Source of the DNA: Acidobacteriota bacterium
GTDB lineage: Bacteria; Acidobacteriota; Terriglobia; Acidiferrales; UBA7541
Assembly: GCA_013289855.1 (NCBI GenBank)
Contig: JABCZD010000010.1
Span: 1 to 64,000 of the forward strand
Reading direction: 5' to 3'
DNA length: 64,000 nt
A program made the translations under genes and the position numbers. Shown piece by piece: positions 1 through 8,076 of the stretch. Under the pieces are notes generated by a model. It did not search any database. It saw only the letters and a list, made by a program, of their open reading frames with translations, and was not told where the DNA came from. Numbering within the stretch: the first letter of the stretch is position 1; each line of letters begins with the position of its first letter.

Positions 1-107
1 CGGAGTACAATCACGACCGGCCCCACCGCGGAGTGCAAAACCGCACTCCGCACGAGGCGTTCTTAGCTTTCGCAGGTGTACTAAAAAACGAGGCCCTGAC
101 TGTCTAA
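1..107 (+). CDS. Transposase C-terminus (IS3/IS481-like integrase core), partial
   Basis: The window begins inside a reading frame (codons in phase with base 3) that reads YNHDRPHRGVQNRTPHEAF and stops at TAA 105-107. A 'YNxxRPHxxL/VxxxTPxEAF' end is the usual C-terminus of DDE integrase-type transposases of the IS3/IS481 group. Only about 34 residues are inside the window, so the catalytic residues and the other end of the element are not visible. I could not define a terminal inverted repeat in the bases that follow, so the right boundary of the element is open. Confidence 0.75.
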   Translation, partial: EYNHDRPHRGVQNRTPHEAFLAFAGVLKNEALTV

Positions 108-227
108 ATTAGCGGGGAGCACTACATGTCGAACTTCATCAGGCATCTGATGCAAGTGCATGCCGTGAAATCGAACGAAGTTCCCGGGCGGGCGGCGCAT
201 CCTTAATAACGTGAAAGACCTTCGGGG

Positions 228-268
228 TGGCCTACCCTTTGCGGTTTTGAATTTGCAAAGGGTGGGGC
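228..268. repeat. REP-like palindrome after the transposase
   Basis: CCCTTTGC (235-242) and GCAAAGGG (255-262) form perfect 8-bp arms around a 12-base loop, with imperfect continuation outward (GTGGCCTA against GGGGCAC). GTGCCCCACCCTTTGC-type palindromes recur between genes of acidobacteria as far as I know. It may act as a terminator or may be a dispersed REP unit. The rest of 108-349 holds nothing I can name. Confidence 0.45.
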
Positions 269-314
269 ACTCGGCCGTTCCAAAACGGGACTAGCCCCCG
301 AATTTCCATTCGAA

Positions 315-355
315 AGTACTACGCCCATCATTCGAATCTAGTACTACAGTATAAT
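315..355 (+). promoter_or_regulatory. Possible promoter with duplicated AGTACTAC box
   Basis: A perfect TATAAT lies at 350-355. The 8-mer AGTACTAC occurs twice upstream, at 315-322 and 340-347, so one copy sits directly before the -10. There is no good -35 hexamer at standard spacing, which suggests either an activator-dependent promoter or a chance -10. The next supported gene starts at 717, so the transcript would have a leader of about 350 bases; in 361-716 I see no coding signal I trust. Confidence 0.3.
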
Positions 356-716
356 ATCTCTTGACAAGCATCACAGCCTGCGCTACCATGCCCCGTGAAG
401 CTCGCGTTCCATTCCGCAATCCCCCCGCTCCGTCCCCTATCCGCAACGCTCTCTTCGCGTTTCATTACCGCGTTACCTCATTGCGTTATTACTTCGTTTT
501 TCATTTACCCTCAGCCCTGCGGCCGAAGGCCCGTAACCCCAACAGAATCTATCTCTTTCGCGCGAATCACCCGTAAACCCAATAGAATCCTACTCTTTCA
601 CAATGACCCCCGGGGGTACCCCCGTATCACCCTAGTTACTAATCCCAGCCATTCCCAATCGCTCAGTGCGCCCACAACCCGCACAAACCCACAACCCACA
701 GAAGAAAGGTCACTTT

Positions 717-1640
717 ATGCCTCGTAAATCCGATCCATCCACGCTCTGCCAGCACCACTCCAAAGACGGCAAGCAGTGCCACATGCTCCTCGCCCCGGAC
801 AGCGCAACACTCTGCACCTTTCACACCCGCTCGCACGCAAAACGTGTCGCCTTACAACGCGACGAATCTGAGGATCTCTCCGCCCTCTTCAGCCAGGATC
901 TCCCCAAGCAAAAAACCGCCGCCGACATCCACACCCACCTCTGGAACCTCTCCCTCGCCCTCCAGCAAGGCCGCATCTCCCCACGCCGCGCCGCCGTCCT
1001 CGCCTACATCAACAGTCTGCTACTCCGCACCCTCCCCGTCATCGAAAAACAAGACTCCTCCGGCGACTCCGCCGGAATCGACATGACCGGCGCCCCGCGT
1101 CCCATCCGCAACCTACCGCCTCCGCCGCCCGCGCCCGCCGATAACTTCGTCTTGCCCACTGCCCAATCAACTGCACCACCTTCAACCCTCGACGACCCTC
1201 CGCCGTTCGGCTACGGATCATCACTGCCACGTCGCAACGTGGTCCTTCGCGGCAGACTCGCCCGCTACCGCCCCAACCACCGCGCCAACTCCTCGCAAAA
1301 TGCACCAGCCACGCGACTCAAAATCGCACACCCGCGCCATCGCCGCCACGGGCGTTCGCAAAACCGCTACAGCTTTTCCGCGGAGCGAATCTCGACACAC
1401 CCATACCAAACGGGACAGTCCGCCTGTCCCGCCCTGAACTACGTAGCAGGGAATCCGAAATTTCTGAGTTGGAAGAACTTCAGGACTTCTCGGGGACCGT
1501 CGGCGGCGGGGTTGGCGTCACCGCGGTCGGCGTCACCGGCTTGTAGGTGGTCATCGGCCTTGGCGGTTGGCCGGAAGTCTTGGGCACCACTTTCTTCGGT
1601 TTTTTCTTTTCTCTGCCTCGTGCGTCGCGATTCCCCATAA
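717..1640 (+). CDS. Hypothetical protein with Cys/His N-terminal motif; 3' part probably frameshifted
   Basis: The start is ATG 717, preceded by an AGAAAGG ribosome site. Residues 11-36 carry C11, H13-H14, C21, C33 and H36 in a C-x9-C-x11-C-x2-H spacing that looks like a small zinc-binding fold; function unknown. Residues 60-120 look like a normal alpha-helical domain and are followed by a proline-rich linker near 140-170. Beyond about codon 165 the frame becomes Arg/Ser-rich. The next frame over the same bases gives a plausible Ala/Pro/Thr tail ending at TGA 1435-1437. I infer a frameshift near 1190-1210, so the natural protein may end at 1437 and not at 1640. The last 160 bases of the open frame also overlap a better-supported gene on the opposite strand (1480-1638). 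Confidence 0.6.
   Translation: MPRKSDPSTLCQHHSKDGKQCHMLLAPDSATLCTFHTRSHAKRVALQRDESEDLSALFSQDLPKQKTAADIHTHLWNLSLALQQGRISPRRAAVLAYINSLLLRTLPVIEKQDSSGDSAGIDMTGAPRPIRNLPPPPPAPADNFVLPTAQSTAPPSTLDDPPPFGYGSSLPRRNVVLRGRLARYRPNHRANSSQNAPATRLKIAHPRHRRHGRSQNRYSFSAERISTHPYQTGQSACPALNYVAGNPKFLSWKNFRTSRGPSAAGLASPRSASPACRWSSALAVGRKSWAPLSSVFSFLCLVRRDSP
1480..1638 (-). CDS. Small basic, proline-rich protein (52 aa), hypothetical
   Basis: A 53-codon frame on the minus strand starts at ATG 1638 and ends at TGA 1480, with GAGGAG about ten bases upstream of the start. The protein begins MGNRDARGREKKKPKK and ends in a Pro/Thr-rich tail, PTAVTPTPPPTVPEKS. A very basic head followed by a Pro/Thr tail is typical of small unstructured proteins. 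I believe similar short proteins occur in acidobacteria but cannot check. It lies antisense to the doubtful end of the neighbouring plus-strand frame, which supports ending that frame earlier. No function can be assigned. Confidence 0.55.
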   Translation of the reverse strand: MGNRDARGREKKKPKKVVPKTSGQPPRPMTTYKPVTPTAVTPTPPPTVPEKS

Positions 1641-2101
1641 AATAATCGTCTCCTCGTTTTGATGTGCCGTGATTTAACGCAGCTTGATTGCTGCCCGTTA
1701 ATTTGCTGCAGCTTAGTTTGATGCGCGTTTTCGCGCTCGCGTCAGTATACCTGTTGCGCCGCCGGAGAATCTGGCAGCCAGCAATTTTTCAGGACGCCCG
1801 ATCCTATCGCCACGATCTTTTTGCTGCAAGCCGATCGTTACGATCCAATCGGGGCGATTCTATCCGATGGTATCCAGTTTCTGCCGCGATGCGTAACATT
1901 TTCGCGATTTTGAGGTCAGTTTTTATGGTGACGGTGATGCCCCGTGCGCCTCGCGGTGCATCTTCCGTTCACCCAGCGGCATCTTTATAAAGACGCTCGC
2001 CAGACCCTTTGCGGTGCACTCGGGCGCGTTTCACAAGTGGTTCTCAGCAGTTCTCCGCAGGTTCTCGCAACCTTGTGGCTATCACTTGGAGATATTAACT
2101 G
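1641..2101. other. Intergenic region with a GATC-rich palindrome
   Basis: No convincing gene. GATCGTTACGATC (1833-1845) is a perfect odd palindrome inside a stretch rich in GATC/ATCG words (about 1798-1870), perhaps a regulator site. The end of the region contains the ribosome site GGAG for the monooxygenase gene at 2102. Confidence 0.35.
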
Positions 2102-3211
2102 ATGCTCTCGAGCACCGACGTGTTTATTGTGGGCGGCGGACCCGCCGGATTGGCGGCGGCGATCGCGCTGCGCAAGAAAGGCTTTCGCGTCACTGTGGCG
2201 GACGGCGCCAAGCCGCCCATCGACAAAGCGTGCGGCGAAGGCTTGATGCCGGATACGCTGGCGGCTTTGGCCGAACTCGGCGTGGCCGTGGACGCCACCG
2301 ACGGCTTTGCGCTGCGCGGCGTGCGGTTTATTTCGGAGGACTCCAGCATCGACGCAAGTTTTCCCGGCGGCACCGGAATTGGACTGCGCCGGCCAGTGCT
2401 GCATCATAAAATGATTGACCGGGCCGCGGCGGTTGGCGTTTCGCTTTTGTGGGAAACGCCGGTGATGGGTTTGACGGAGGATGGCGTAGCGCTGTCTGGA
2501 GGAGCGGTGATTCCCGCGCGCTGGATTGTTGGTGCGGATGGCGCCAGATCGCGCGTGCGCCAGTGGAGCGGGCTGGAGGCGTACACCCATTTGGATAGCC
2601 GCTTCGCTTATCGCAAACATTATCAGGTGACGCCCTGGTCTGACTGTTCGGAAGTGTATTGGGGCCAGCGCGTGCAAGCGTATTTAACACCGGTTGCGCC
2701 GCACGAAATCTGCGTGGCCGTCGTCGCGCAAAATGCAGAGCTGCGTATTGACGCGGCATTGCGCGCGTTTCCGCAGCTCGCGGAGCGTCTCGCGAACGCG
2801 CCGGTCAGTAGCACCGAACGCGGCGCGGTTACCTCCATGCACCGCCTGGAACACGTTACGCGCGGCAATGTGGCGCTCATCGGCGATGCTTCCGGAACCG
2901 TGGACGCCATTAGTGGTGAAGGATTGTGCCTGAGTTTTCGCCAGGCGGCGGCCTTGGCCGACGCTTTGGAAATGAATGATCTGCGCGCGTATCAGCGAGC
3001 GCACCGCCGTTTGCGGCGGCGTCCCGCGCACATGGCGCGACTGATGCTCAGGATGGATGGACGCCCGTGGCTGCGGCGCCGCGTGATGCGCACGTTCGCG
3101 AGCGATCCGGGAATCTTTGAGCGCGTGCTGGCCGTCCACGTAGGCGATACTTCGGCGGGACATATCGCGACCACGGGAGCGCGTTTCAGTTGGAAATTTC
3201 TGGCCGCGTGA
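2102..3211 (+). CDS. FAD-dependent monooxygenase/oxidoreductase (PHBH/geranylgeranyl-reductase fold)
   Basis: This is a 369-residue class A flavoprotein. The Rossmann motif VGGGPAG is at residues 10-16, the family's CGEGLMPD block is at 44-51, a DGARSRVR block near 140-150 matches the 'DG' motif, and a GDASG block near residue 260 contacts the FAD ribityl chain. There is no signal peptide, so it is cytosolic. CGEG-type members often hydroxylate or reduce polyketide or isoprenoid products and sit beside type III polyketide synthases, but no such gene is adjacent, so the substrate is unknown. The start is ATG 2102 with GGAG upstream. The downstream gene is convergent. Confidence 0.85.
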   Translation: MLSSTDVFIVGGGPAGLAAAIALRKKGFRVTVADGAKPPIDKACGEGLMPDTLAALAELGVAVDATDGFALRGVRFISEDSSIDASFPGGTGIGLRRPVLHHKMIDRAAAVGVSLLWETPVMGLTEDGVALSGGAVIPARWIVGADGARSRVRQWSGLEAYTHLDSRFAYRKHYQVTPWSDCSEVYWGQRVQAYLTPVAPHEICVAVVAQNAELRIDAALRAFPQLAERLANAPVSSTERGAVTSMHRLEHVTRGNVALIGDASGTVDAISGEGLCLSFRQAAALADALEMNDLRAYQRAHRRLRRRPAHMARLMLRMDGRPWLRRRVMRTFASDPGIFERVLAVHVGDTSAGHIATTGARFSWKFLAA

Positions 3212-3317
3212 AGACGTACGGCAAAATTCCGCGCGCCAAGTATTCCGCGGGAATTGATTTGGCCACAGGCGGCGAAATGCAATGGGCGGAGGAATGCGAA
3301 GTGGCGGCGCGAAATAA

Positions 3318-4802
3318 TTAAATCTCGGCGACTCCTGGCGGTGACCAGCGTTCGCGGATCCAGTACCATCCCGCTCCCGCCAGTATCACGAACAGCGGCT
3401 CCAGCAGCGGAATGCGCAGCCGCGTGTTCATCACCAGCGGCAGGTGCAGCAGCGTGAAGCCCGCGGCGTATACCAGCAGCACTGTGGCGATGCGCGGCTT
3501 GATTTGCCGCAGCCACCACCAGCCGCATACCGCGAGCAGCAACGTCAGCCAGTACGCCAGCACGCCGGCGCCGCGAATCAAGCGGTCGCCGCGCGGAAGA
3601 GAAGCGGTGCCCGCCAACTGATCCACGCTGAGCAGGAAGTCGCTTATTTTTTTTCCGAGCAGAGAAAAAACATGTCTGCCCTCGCGCGTCCACAACGCCG
3701 GAACAATCAGCAGCGCGCGCTGGTCCAGCACGGCTTCGGAAGGCAACGCGAGGCGCGAAGAATTATTGGTCTCGATCTGGTGTAACTCCCATCCGAGGTT
3801 GCGCGTCAGCTTGTCGGAGTCGCCCGGCTGCGTGCGGCCTTCGGAGGTCAAGACACCCTGCACGGCGTTTGGACCCGACTGCGTGGAGTAGAGGACCTGG
3901 CCGCGAAACGCGATTTCGTTGCGGATCAACCACGGAGCGGCGACCAGCAGCGGCACGCCCAAAGCGACGGCCAGGCGCTGCCACGTGGCGCGGTTTCGGC
4001 CGCCGCGCAGAATGGCGAACGCAGCAAAGAAAGGCAGTGCCGCGGCGTTGAAGCGCACCATGGATTCGACGCCGGCGGTCCATCCCATGCCCCACGCGGA
4101 GCGCACGTCCGAACATTCGCACTGCGCGATGAGATTGCGGAGGAAGATGGCGGTGAGCAATGCCGCCAAACATTCGGTTAGAACTTGCGCGGTGGTGAAA
4201 ATAAGCGTCGGCAGAAAAAGTCCCAAGAGCAAACTGGCGCGCCCGGCGTGTTCGCCGAAAAGCTGCCGCGCCGTGGCGGCGCAAATCGCCACGGTGAAGA
4301 GGCCCAGTAAAAATTGCAGGCCGCGCAGCGCGAGAATATAGTGCGCACCGAAAATGCCCATAAAGGAAGCGAGCAGCAGCGGGTAACCCGGCGGACGCAC
4401 CGCAGTGGGCTGGCCGGCGTAGGCGTATCCGAGATGCCCTAATAAATTTTGCGCGAGTAAAACGTAGGAGGGCGCGTCGCTGCCGCCGCTGTGAAAGGTG
4501 AGCGCGTCGCGGTCCGGAACGACGACAAACGCCAGACGCAAAATAAATCCCGTGGCCAGCAGGGCGCGAAACGGCCACGCGGCTTCTTGCAACAAGCGGG
4601 GTTGGCGCGGCGCGTGTGGCTGGCGCTCTTCGCTGGGAGCGGGCTTACTCGGCTTGGCAACCTCACTTGGAGCGATGCGCTCCGGGGTGAGGACGGTGGA
4701 ACTGAAGGACAAGAAAGCCGGCTTCAAACAGGTAAACCCATACGCAAATGCATTTGCGCTCCCGGAGAGTTTCTTGCTTAAGTCTCCAAAGCCGGGGAGC
4801 AA
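3318..4802 (-). CDS. Membrane glycosyltransferase, GT39/ArnT-like
   Basis: The protein has about 10-11 hydrophobic segments. After the first, the luminal loop carries SGGSDAPSYVLLAQNLL, the acidic 'sDa..Y..lA' signature of polyprenol-phosphate-sugar-dependent GT-C glycosyltransferases (GT39/GT83). It probably moves a sugar from a lipid carrier to a protein or glycan on the outer side of the inner membrane. The acceptor is unknown. The open frame runs to TTG 4802, but I see no ribosome site, and the first ~75 residues before the first membrane helix are not convincing. The true start is uncertain and may lie near 4600. It stands alone, convergent with the monooxygenase. Confidence 0.75.
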   Translation of the reverse strand: MLPGFGDLSKKLSGSANAFAYGFTCLKPAFLSFSSTVLTPERIAPSEVAKPSKPAPSEERQPHAPRQPRLLQEAAWPFRALLATGFILRLAFVVVPDRDALTFHSGGSDAPSYVLLAQNLLGHLGYAYAGQPTAVRPPGYPLLLASFMGIFGAHYILALRGLQFLLGLFTVAICAATARQLFGEHAGRASLLLGLFLPTLIFTTAQVLTECLAALLTAIFLRNLIAQCECSDVRSAWGMGWTAGVESMVRFNAAALPFFAAFAILRGGRNRATWQRLAVALGVPLLVAAPWLIRNEIAFRGQVLYSTQSGPNAVQGVLTSEGRTQPGDSDKLTRNLGWELHQIETNNSSRLALPSEAVLDQRALLIVPALWTREGRHVFSLLGKKISDFLLSVDQLAGTASLPRGDRLIRGAGVLAYWLTLLLAVCGWWWLRQIKPRIATVLLVYAAGFTLLHLPLVMNTRLRIPLLEPLFVILAGAGWYWIRERWSPPGVAEI

Positions 4803-4928
4803 TCCGCGGGCCAGAATGACGGGGAAGAGCGAACGCTAAGACGTTTGGAATGAGTGAAGCGGTAGGAAATTGGGGGCGAGGAGCGGCGGAGAAATTCCCG
4901 AATCGATATTCGAGACCGAATCGATATT
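4743..4928. repeat. 16-bp perfect palindrome and 13-bp tandem direct repeat
   Basis: CGCAAATGCATTTGCG at 4743-4758 is a perfect 16-bp palindrome. CCGAATCGATATT occurs at 4898-4910 and again at 4916-4928, so two 13-bp copies lie 18 bp apart. Both are upstream of, or within the doubtful 5' end of, the leftward glycosyltransferase gene and could be regulator sites. The interval 4803-5058 holds no other gene. Confidence 0.4.
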
Positions 4929-5058
4929 GCAGATTGGTGTGAGTTTTTTTTTGCTTTTCAGTGTTTATGGATTTTTCGGCCGCGCTCGCCGCGCGCATCT
5001 GCGCCCGCGGCGTCATTGCCCGCGACGGGCGCGAACCGCGTGAATTGGGTTACGGCGT

Positions 5059-5481
5059 TCAGTAGCCGGTGGACTGTTCGCGGGGGAGGCGGCCGCGCGA
5101 GTTGTTCTGCTCCGTGCTACTCCGCAGGCCGAATTGTGGTGCGCTTGCGTATTCGGAGAGTTCGCCGGCCCAAAGCAAAACATCCAGCAGGCGGCTGCGT
5201 TGCAGGTTGTTCAAATTTTCGTTGCGCAGTCCGACGTTCAGCGCTTGTGTCGAGCATTCTTCCAGAAAGCGGCGGCGTTGGGCGCGCTCTGCGTCGTGGA
5301 CTAGGTACGTGTGATCGCGGTGGCCGTCGTACGTTTCAAGGGTCTGGTAGCATCGTGAGAGGAAATGATCGAGGCACAAAGTTTGTTCGTCGAGCGCGGC
5401 GGCGGCCAGATCGTGGCATCCCTCCACGGCGCAAAATTTTCCAATGCTGTTCGGTGGATTGCCAACGTGTTCCCCACTCAT
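5059..5481 (-). CDS. Conserved hypothetical protein with C-x4-C-x13-C-x2-H motif
   Basis: This 140-residue protein starts at ATG 5481. C17, C22, C36 and H39 form a compact C-x4-C-x13-C-x2-H cluster (FCAVEGC ... LCLDHF) like that of the protein at 717, followed by a helical region with ARG/GLU-rich segments to about residue 115 and a polar tail. A zinc-bound N-terminal knuckle is likely. Nothing indicates the partner. It is monocistronic, with the glycosyltransferase 256 bases downstream on the same strand. Confidence 0.65.
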   Translation of the reverse strand: MSGEHVGNPPNSIGKFCAVEGCHDLAAAALDEQTLCLDHFLSRCYQTLETYDGHRDHTYLVHDAERAQRRRFLEECSTQALNVGLRNENLNNLQRSRLLDVLLWAGELSEYASAPQFGLRSSTEQNNSRGRLPREQSTGY

Positions 5482-5639
5482 AGTCGTTCGGGCCCCCCAG
5501 GTCTAATAAACTTGCTCTACTGAAACTTGCTTCACAGAACTTTGCCTCGCCGGTCCGCATTCGCGGGCGCATCAAGAAGAGTGGTCAGCAGCTATACATT
5601 CACGCTTCCATTCTTCGACCTTTCTACGCGTCTATATTT

Positions 5640-6170
5640 CTAAACGACAGGGACGCGGTCTTCATCGTGATGTAGATCGCGCGCGGGAGGCGCATGATTT
5701 GGCGAAGCTATCGCGAGATGCGTTCGCATGGTTTGCACGCGCAGGCGGCGATCCATGTAGCGTTCGATGAGTTTGCAGACCCAACCGGAATTTACGGCGG
5801 CGGCACGGGGACTCAAGTCACCCTGCCAGAAGGTCAGAACAGTGACCAAGCGCTCTTCCTGGTGCGAAGCCATGACGGCGCATCCGGCAAAGCCGGCAAC
5901 GCCTTCCAAGGTTGAGGTGATGGCCGCAGGAACCAAGGCGTGAACGTGGTGCGACTCGTTGGGTTTGGCAACGAACTCTATGCTGATGGTGGTTTTGCAA
6001 GCTGCCGCGGTCACAGCAGAAGAGGTGTTCGCAGCGTTTTTGCCGGACAGAGCGGAGGCCGCGATAAGTTCATGTTCTGCGCCATTGTGCACGGCTCGAG
6101 CTTGTTCGTAGCCACGCTCGTAGACCGCATCACTTACCATCCAACCTGCATTGCCCGGGTGAGTTGCCAC
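5640..6170 (-). CDS. Hypothetical protein
   Basis: I place the start at GTG 6170 because GGAGG lies five bases upstream; the frame could extend further but without a ribosome site. The 176-residue product contains a predicted alpha/beta stretch (VAGFAGCAVMASHQEERLV then VLTFW) resembling the core of ferredoxin-like or antibiotic-monooxygenase-like (ABM) domains, then a helix with RYMDRRLRVQTMRTHLA. The resemblance is weak and by eye only. No signal peptide. Codon use is ordinary for the region. Function not assigned. Confidence 0.5.
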   Translation of the reverse strand: MATHPGNAGWMVSDAVYERGYEQARAVHNGAEHELIAASALSGKNAANTSSAVTAAACKTTISIEFVAKPNESHHVHALVPAAITSTLEGVAGFAGCAVMASHQEERLVTVLTFWQGDLSPRAAAVNSGWVCKLIERYMDRRLRVQTMRTHLAIASPNHAPPARDLHHDEDRVPVV

Positions 6171-6634
6171 GAAATCCTCCGATACAACCGCGCCGACATC
6201 GGTAACCAAGATTTTTGTTCCGAAACAATTTCTTCGCAAACACAAGTACGCCAACTATCGCCTCCCGGTTGCGAGCGAGGGAGGAGGCGCGCCCGGCATA
6301 ACCCAGCGCTTTCGAGTTCGCTGGAGTGACCTCGGGGTTCGGACCAAGGTCGTTCAGGGGGCTGCTCAGACGCGCCAGTTGGGGCACGCGGGTACGGGGA
6401 ACGTTCCCCGCGGGTAAGAGCCGGTGACGAGCGTCGACGCCTACGCAGGGTAGTGTCGGTAGAGCGCAATTCGTTTCAAATCGGGACAGAGTTGATCGTT
6501 GCCAGGAAAAGTGCCGGTCAGGAAATGCCGCTTTTAGCGAGATCCATTCGTCCCCGCGATTCATTGCCCAATTCGGTATGGGATGGCTATACTCTCCAGT
6601 ACGGACTCCGGGGCACGGCGGCAGAGGGCACACC
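6171..6634. other. Divergent intergenic region upstream of the sigma/CHAT cluster
   Basis: About 460 bases between the leftward hypothetical gene and the rightward sigma factor. Open frames here on either strand have no family-like content. It probably holds the promoters of both flanking genes, but I could not define clear -35/-10 pairs. Confidence 0.4.
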
Positions 6635-7228
6635 GTGAAGCTGTTTGCATTCGATAAAGAATATGTAGAGCGACTGCGGACGGGGGACGCGGCGACGGAG
6701 GCGCATTTTGTCGCGTACTTTGACCAGTTGCTCCGTATTCTATTGAGGGCACGCATGTTACCGCCGGATAAGGTGGAGGACGTGACGCAGGAGACGTTTA
6801 AGAGGGTGCTGGCGGCGGTGCGCACCGAGGGGGCCATCCGCCAGCCGGAGCGGTTTGGAGCCTTTGTTAACTCTATCTGCAAGAATGCTTTACATGAACG
6901 AGAGCGCTCCGGGAAACGGGCCGAGCCGCTGGATGACGCGCACTATGAGATGCCGGACAAAGCTCCTGACGCGCATGCGGTGCTGGCATCGCAGGAGTCG
7001 CGAGAACAGGTACGGCAAGTACTTGCGGGATTATCTACCAAGGATCGTGATTTGCTGCGCGAACTTTTTTTCCTGGAGAAAGATAAAGATGAAATCTGCC
7101 GCGAGCGCGGCGTAGACCGAGAGTACCTGCGAGTGCTGTTGCATCGGGCCAAAACGCGCTTCCGGATGGAGTTCGTGGCGCGGGAGGTGCCAAAACGGGC
7201 GCAATCCGCAGGAAAACAAAAGGCTTGA
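6635..7228 (+). CDS. ECF-type RNA polymerase sigma factor
   Basis: The product is 197 residues if started at GTG 6635, which has GCAGAGGG upstream; an ATG at 6578 in frame lacks a ribosome site. Region 2 spans about residues 14-80, including VEDVTQETFKRVLAAV, the helix that binds core polymerase and opens the -10. Region 4 spans about 120-178, with DRDLLRELFFLEKDKDEICRE as the HTH approach helices. It would recruit polymerase to a dedicated promoter set. The gene is followed by a zf-HC2 anti-sigma gene after about 107 bases, then by an unknown gene and a TPR-CHAT protease, so the set probably works as one regulated unit. Confidence 0.85.
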   Translation: MKLFAFDKEYVERLRTGDAATEAHFVAYFDQLLRILLRARMLPPDKVEDVTQETFKRVLAAVRTEGAIRQPERFGAFVNSICKNALHERERSGKRAEPLDDAHYEMPDKAPDAHAVLASQESREQVRQVLAGLSTKDRDLLRELFFLEKDKDEICRERGVDREYLRVLLHRAKTRFRMEFVAREVPKRAQSAGKQKA

Positions 7229-7335
7229 AACGAAAGAGGGATGAACTGCACTACCTAATGGCTGGAACAGGCGCATCGCTGGATTGGGGCGGCCGGTTAA
7301 ACGATCGATAGCTAAGGGTGGGCGGAGACACGTGC

Positions 7336-8022
7336 ATGGAACATAAGGAAGCGATAGAGCTGAAAGCGGCGGAGAGGTACGTGATGCGCGAGCTTCCGGT
7401 GGAATTGCGCGATGCGTATGAAGAGCATTTCTTCGATTGCGCGGAGTGCGCCGCGGACATCAAGGCCGCGACGATTTTTGCGGAAACGAGCCGGGAGATT
7501 TTTGCGGACGAAGGGCCGCGTGGCGCGGAGGACATGAATAAGGAGTATGGCAGCGTGTGGTCGCGCTGGCTGCGTCCGGCGTTTGCATTGCCGGTGTTTG
7601 CGGCGCTGCTGGCGATGCTGGGGTATCAAAACCTGGTGACCATCCCGCAGCTCAAGGGTGGTTCCGAGGCTTCGGTGCAGGTGCTGAATAGTTTTCCGCT
7701 GGCCGCGGCGAATTCGCGGGGAGCGGCGGTGCACATTGCGGTCCGGCGAGGCGAAAGCTTCGCGCTGACGTTCGATATTCCTCCCGGGAAAAACTTCCCG
7801 GAATACCTATGCCAGTTGCGAGACGCCTCAGGACGGGTGCTGCGGCAAATCAGCGTTACGGCGGAACAGGCCAACAAAAGTGTTGAGCTTTTCATACCGG
7901 CAGGTATGATGCTTCCGGGCACGTACTCAATTGTTATCGCGGGAGACGCGGACCACAGCGCGCAGTTCCACGAGGACAAAAAGTTCGATCCGCTTGGGTT
8001 TACAGTGGTTTTTGAGAATTAA
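7336..8022 (+). CDS. Membrane anti-sigma factor with zf-HC2 zinc finger
   Basis: The start ATG 7336 has GGAG upstream; product 228 residues. The N-terminal cytosolic part carries H31-x3-C35-x2-C38 (EEHFFDCAEC), the zinc-binding anti-sigma signature that holds ECF sigma factors inactive. One membrane helix is at about residues 80-97 (FALPVFAALLAMLG). The outer part (100-228) is predicted beta-rich with SVELFIPAGMMLPGTYSIV, like a small sensor domain. Release of the sigma would need a conformational change or proteolysis. The TPR-CHAT protease two genes downstream is an obvious candidate for that cut, but this is inference. Confidence 0.85.
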   Translation: MEHKEAIELKAAERYVMRELPVELRDAYEEHFFDCAECAADIKAATIFAETSREIFADEGPRGAEDMNKEYGSVWSRWLRPAFALPVFAALLAMLGYQNLVTIPQLKGGSEASVQVLNSFPLAAANSRGAAVHIAVRRGESFALTFDIPPGKNFPEYLCQLRDASGRVLRQISVTAEQANKSVELFIPAGMMLPGTYSIVIAGDADHSAQFHEDKKFDPLGFTVVFEN

Positions 8023-8076
8023 ATTTCCTTGGAAAATTAAACATTTTGCTGTGACATGCCCCTAAAGGAGTCCCCC

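Noticed and set aside
1688..1990. 100-codon frame upstream of the monooxygenase
   Set aside because: Begins at a non-ATG codon, no ribosome site, biased composition; probably chance.
6130..6882. 250-codon minus-strand frame through the sigma factor region
   Set aside because: Antisense to the sigma gene and overlapping a better-supported minus gene.
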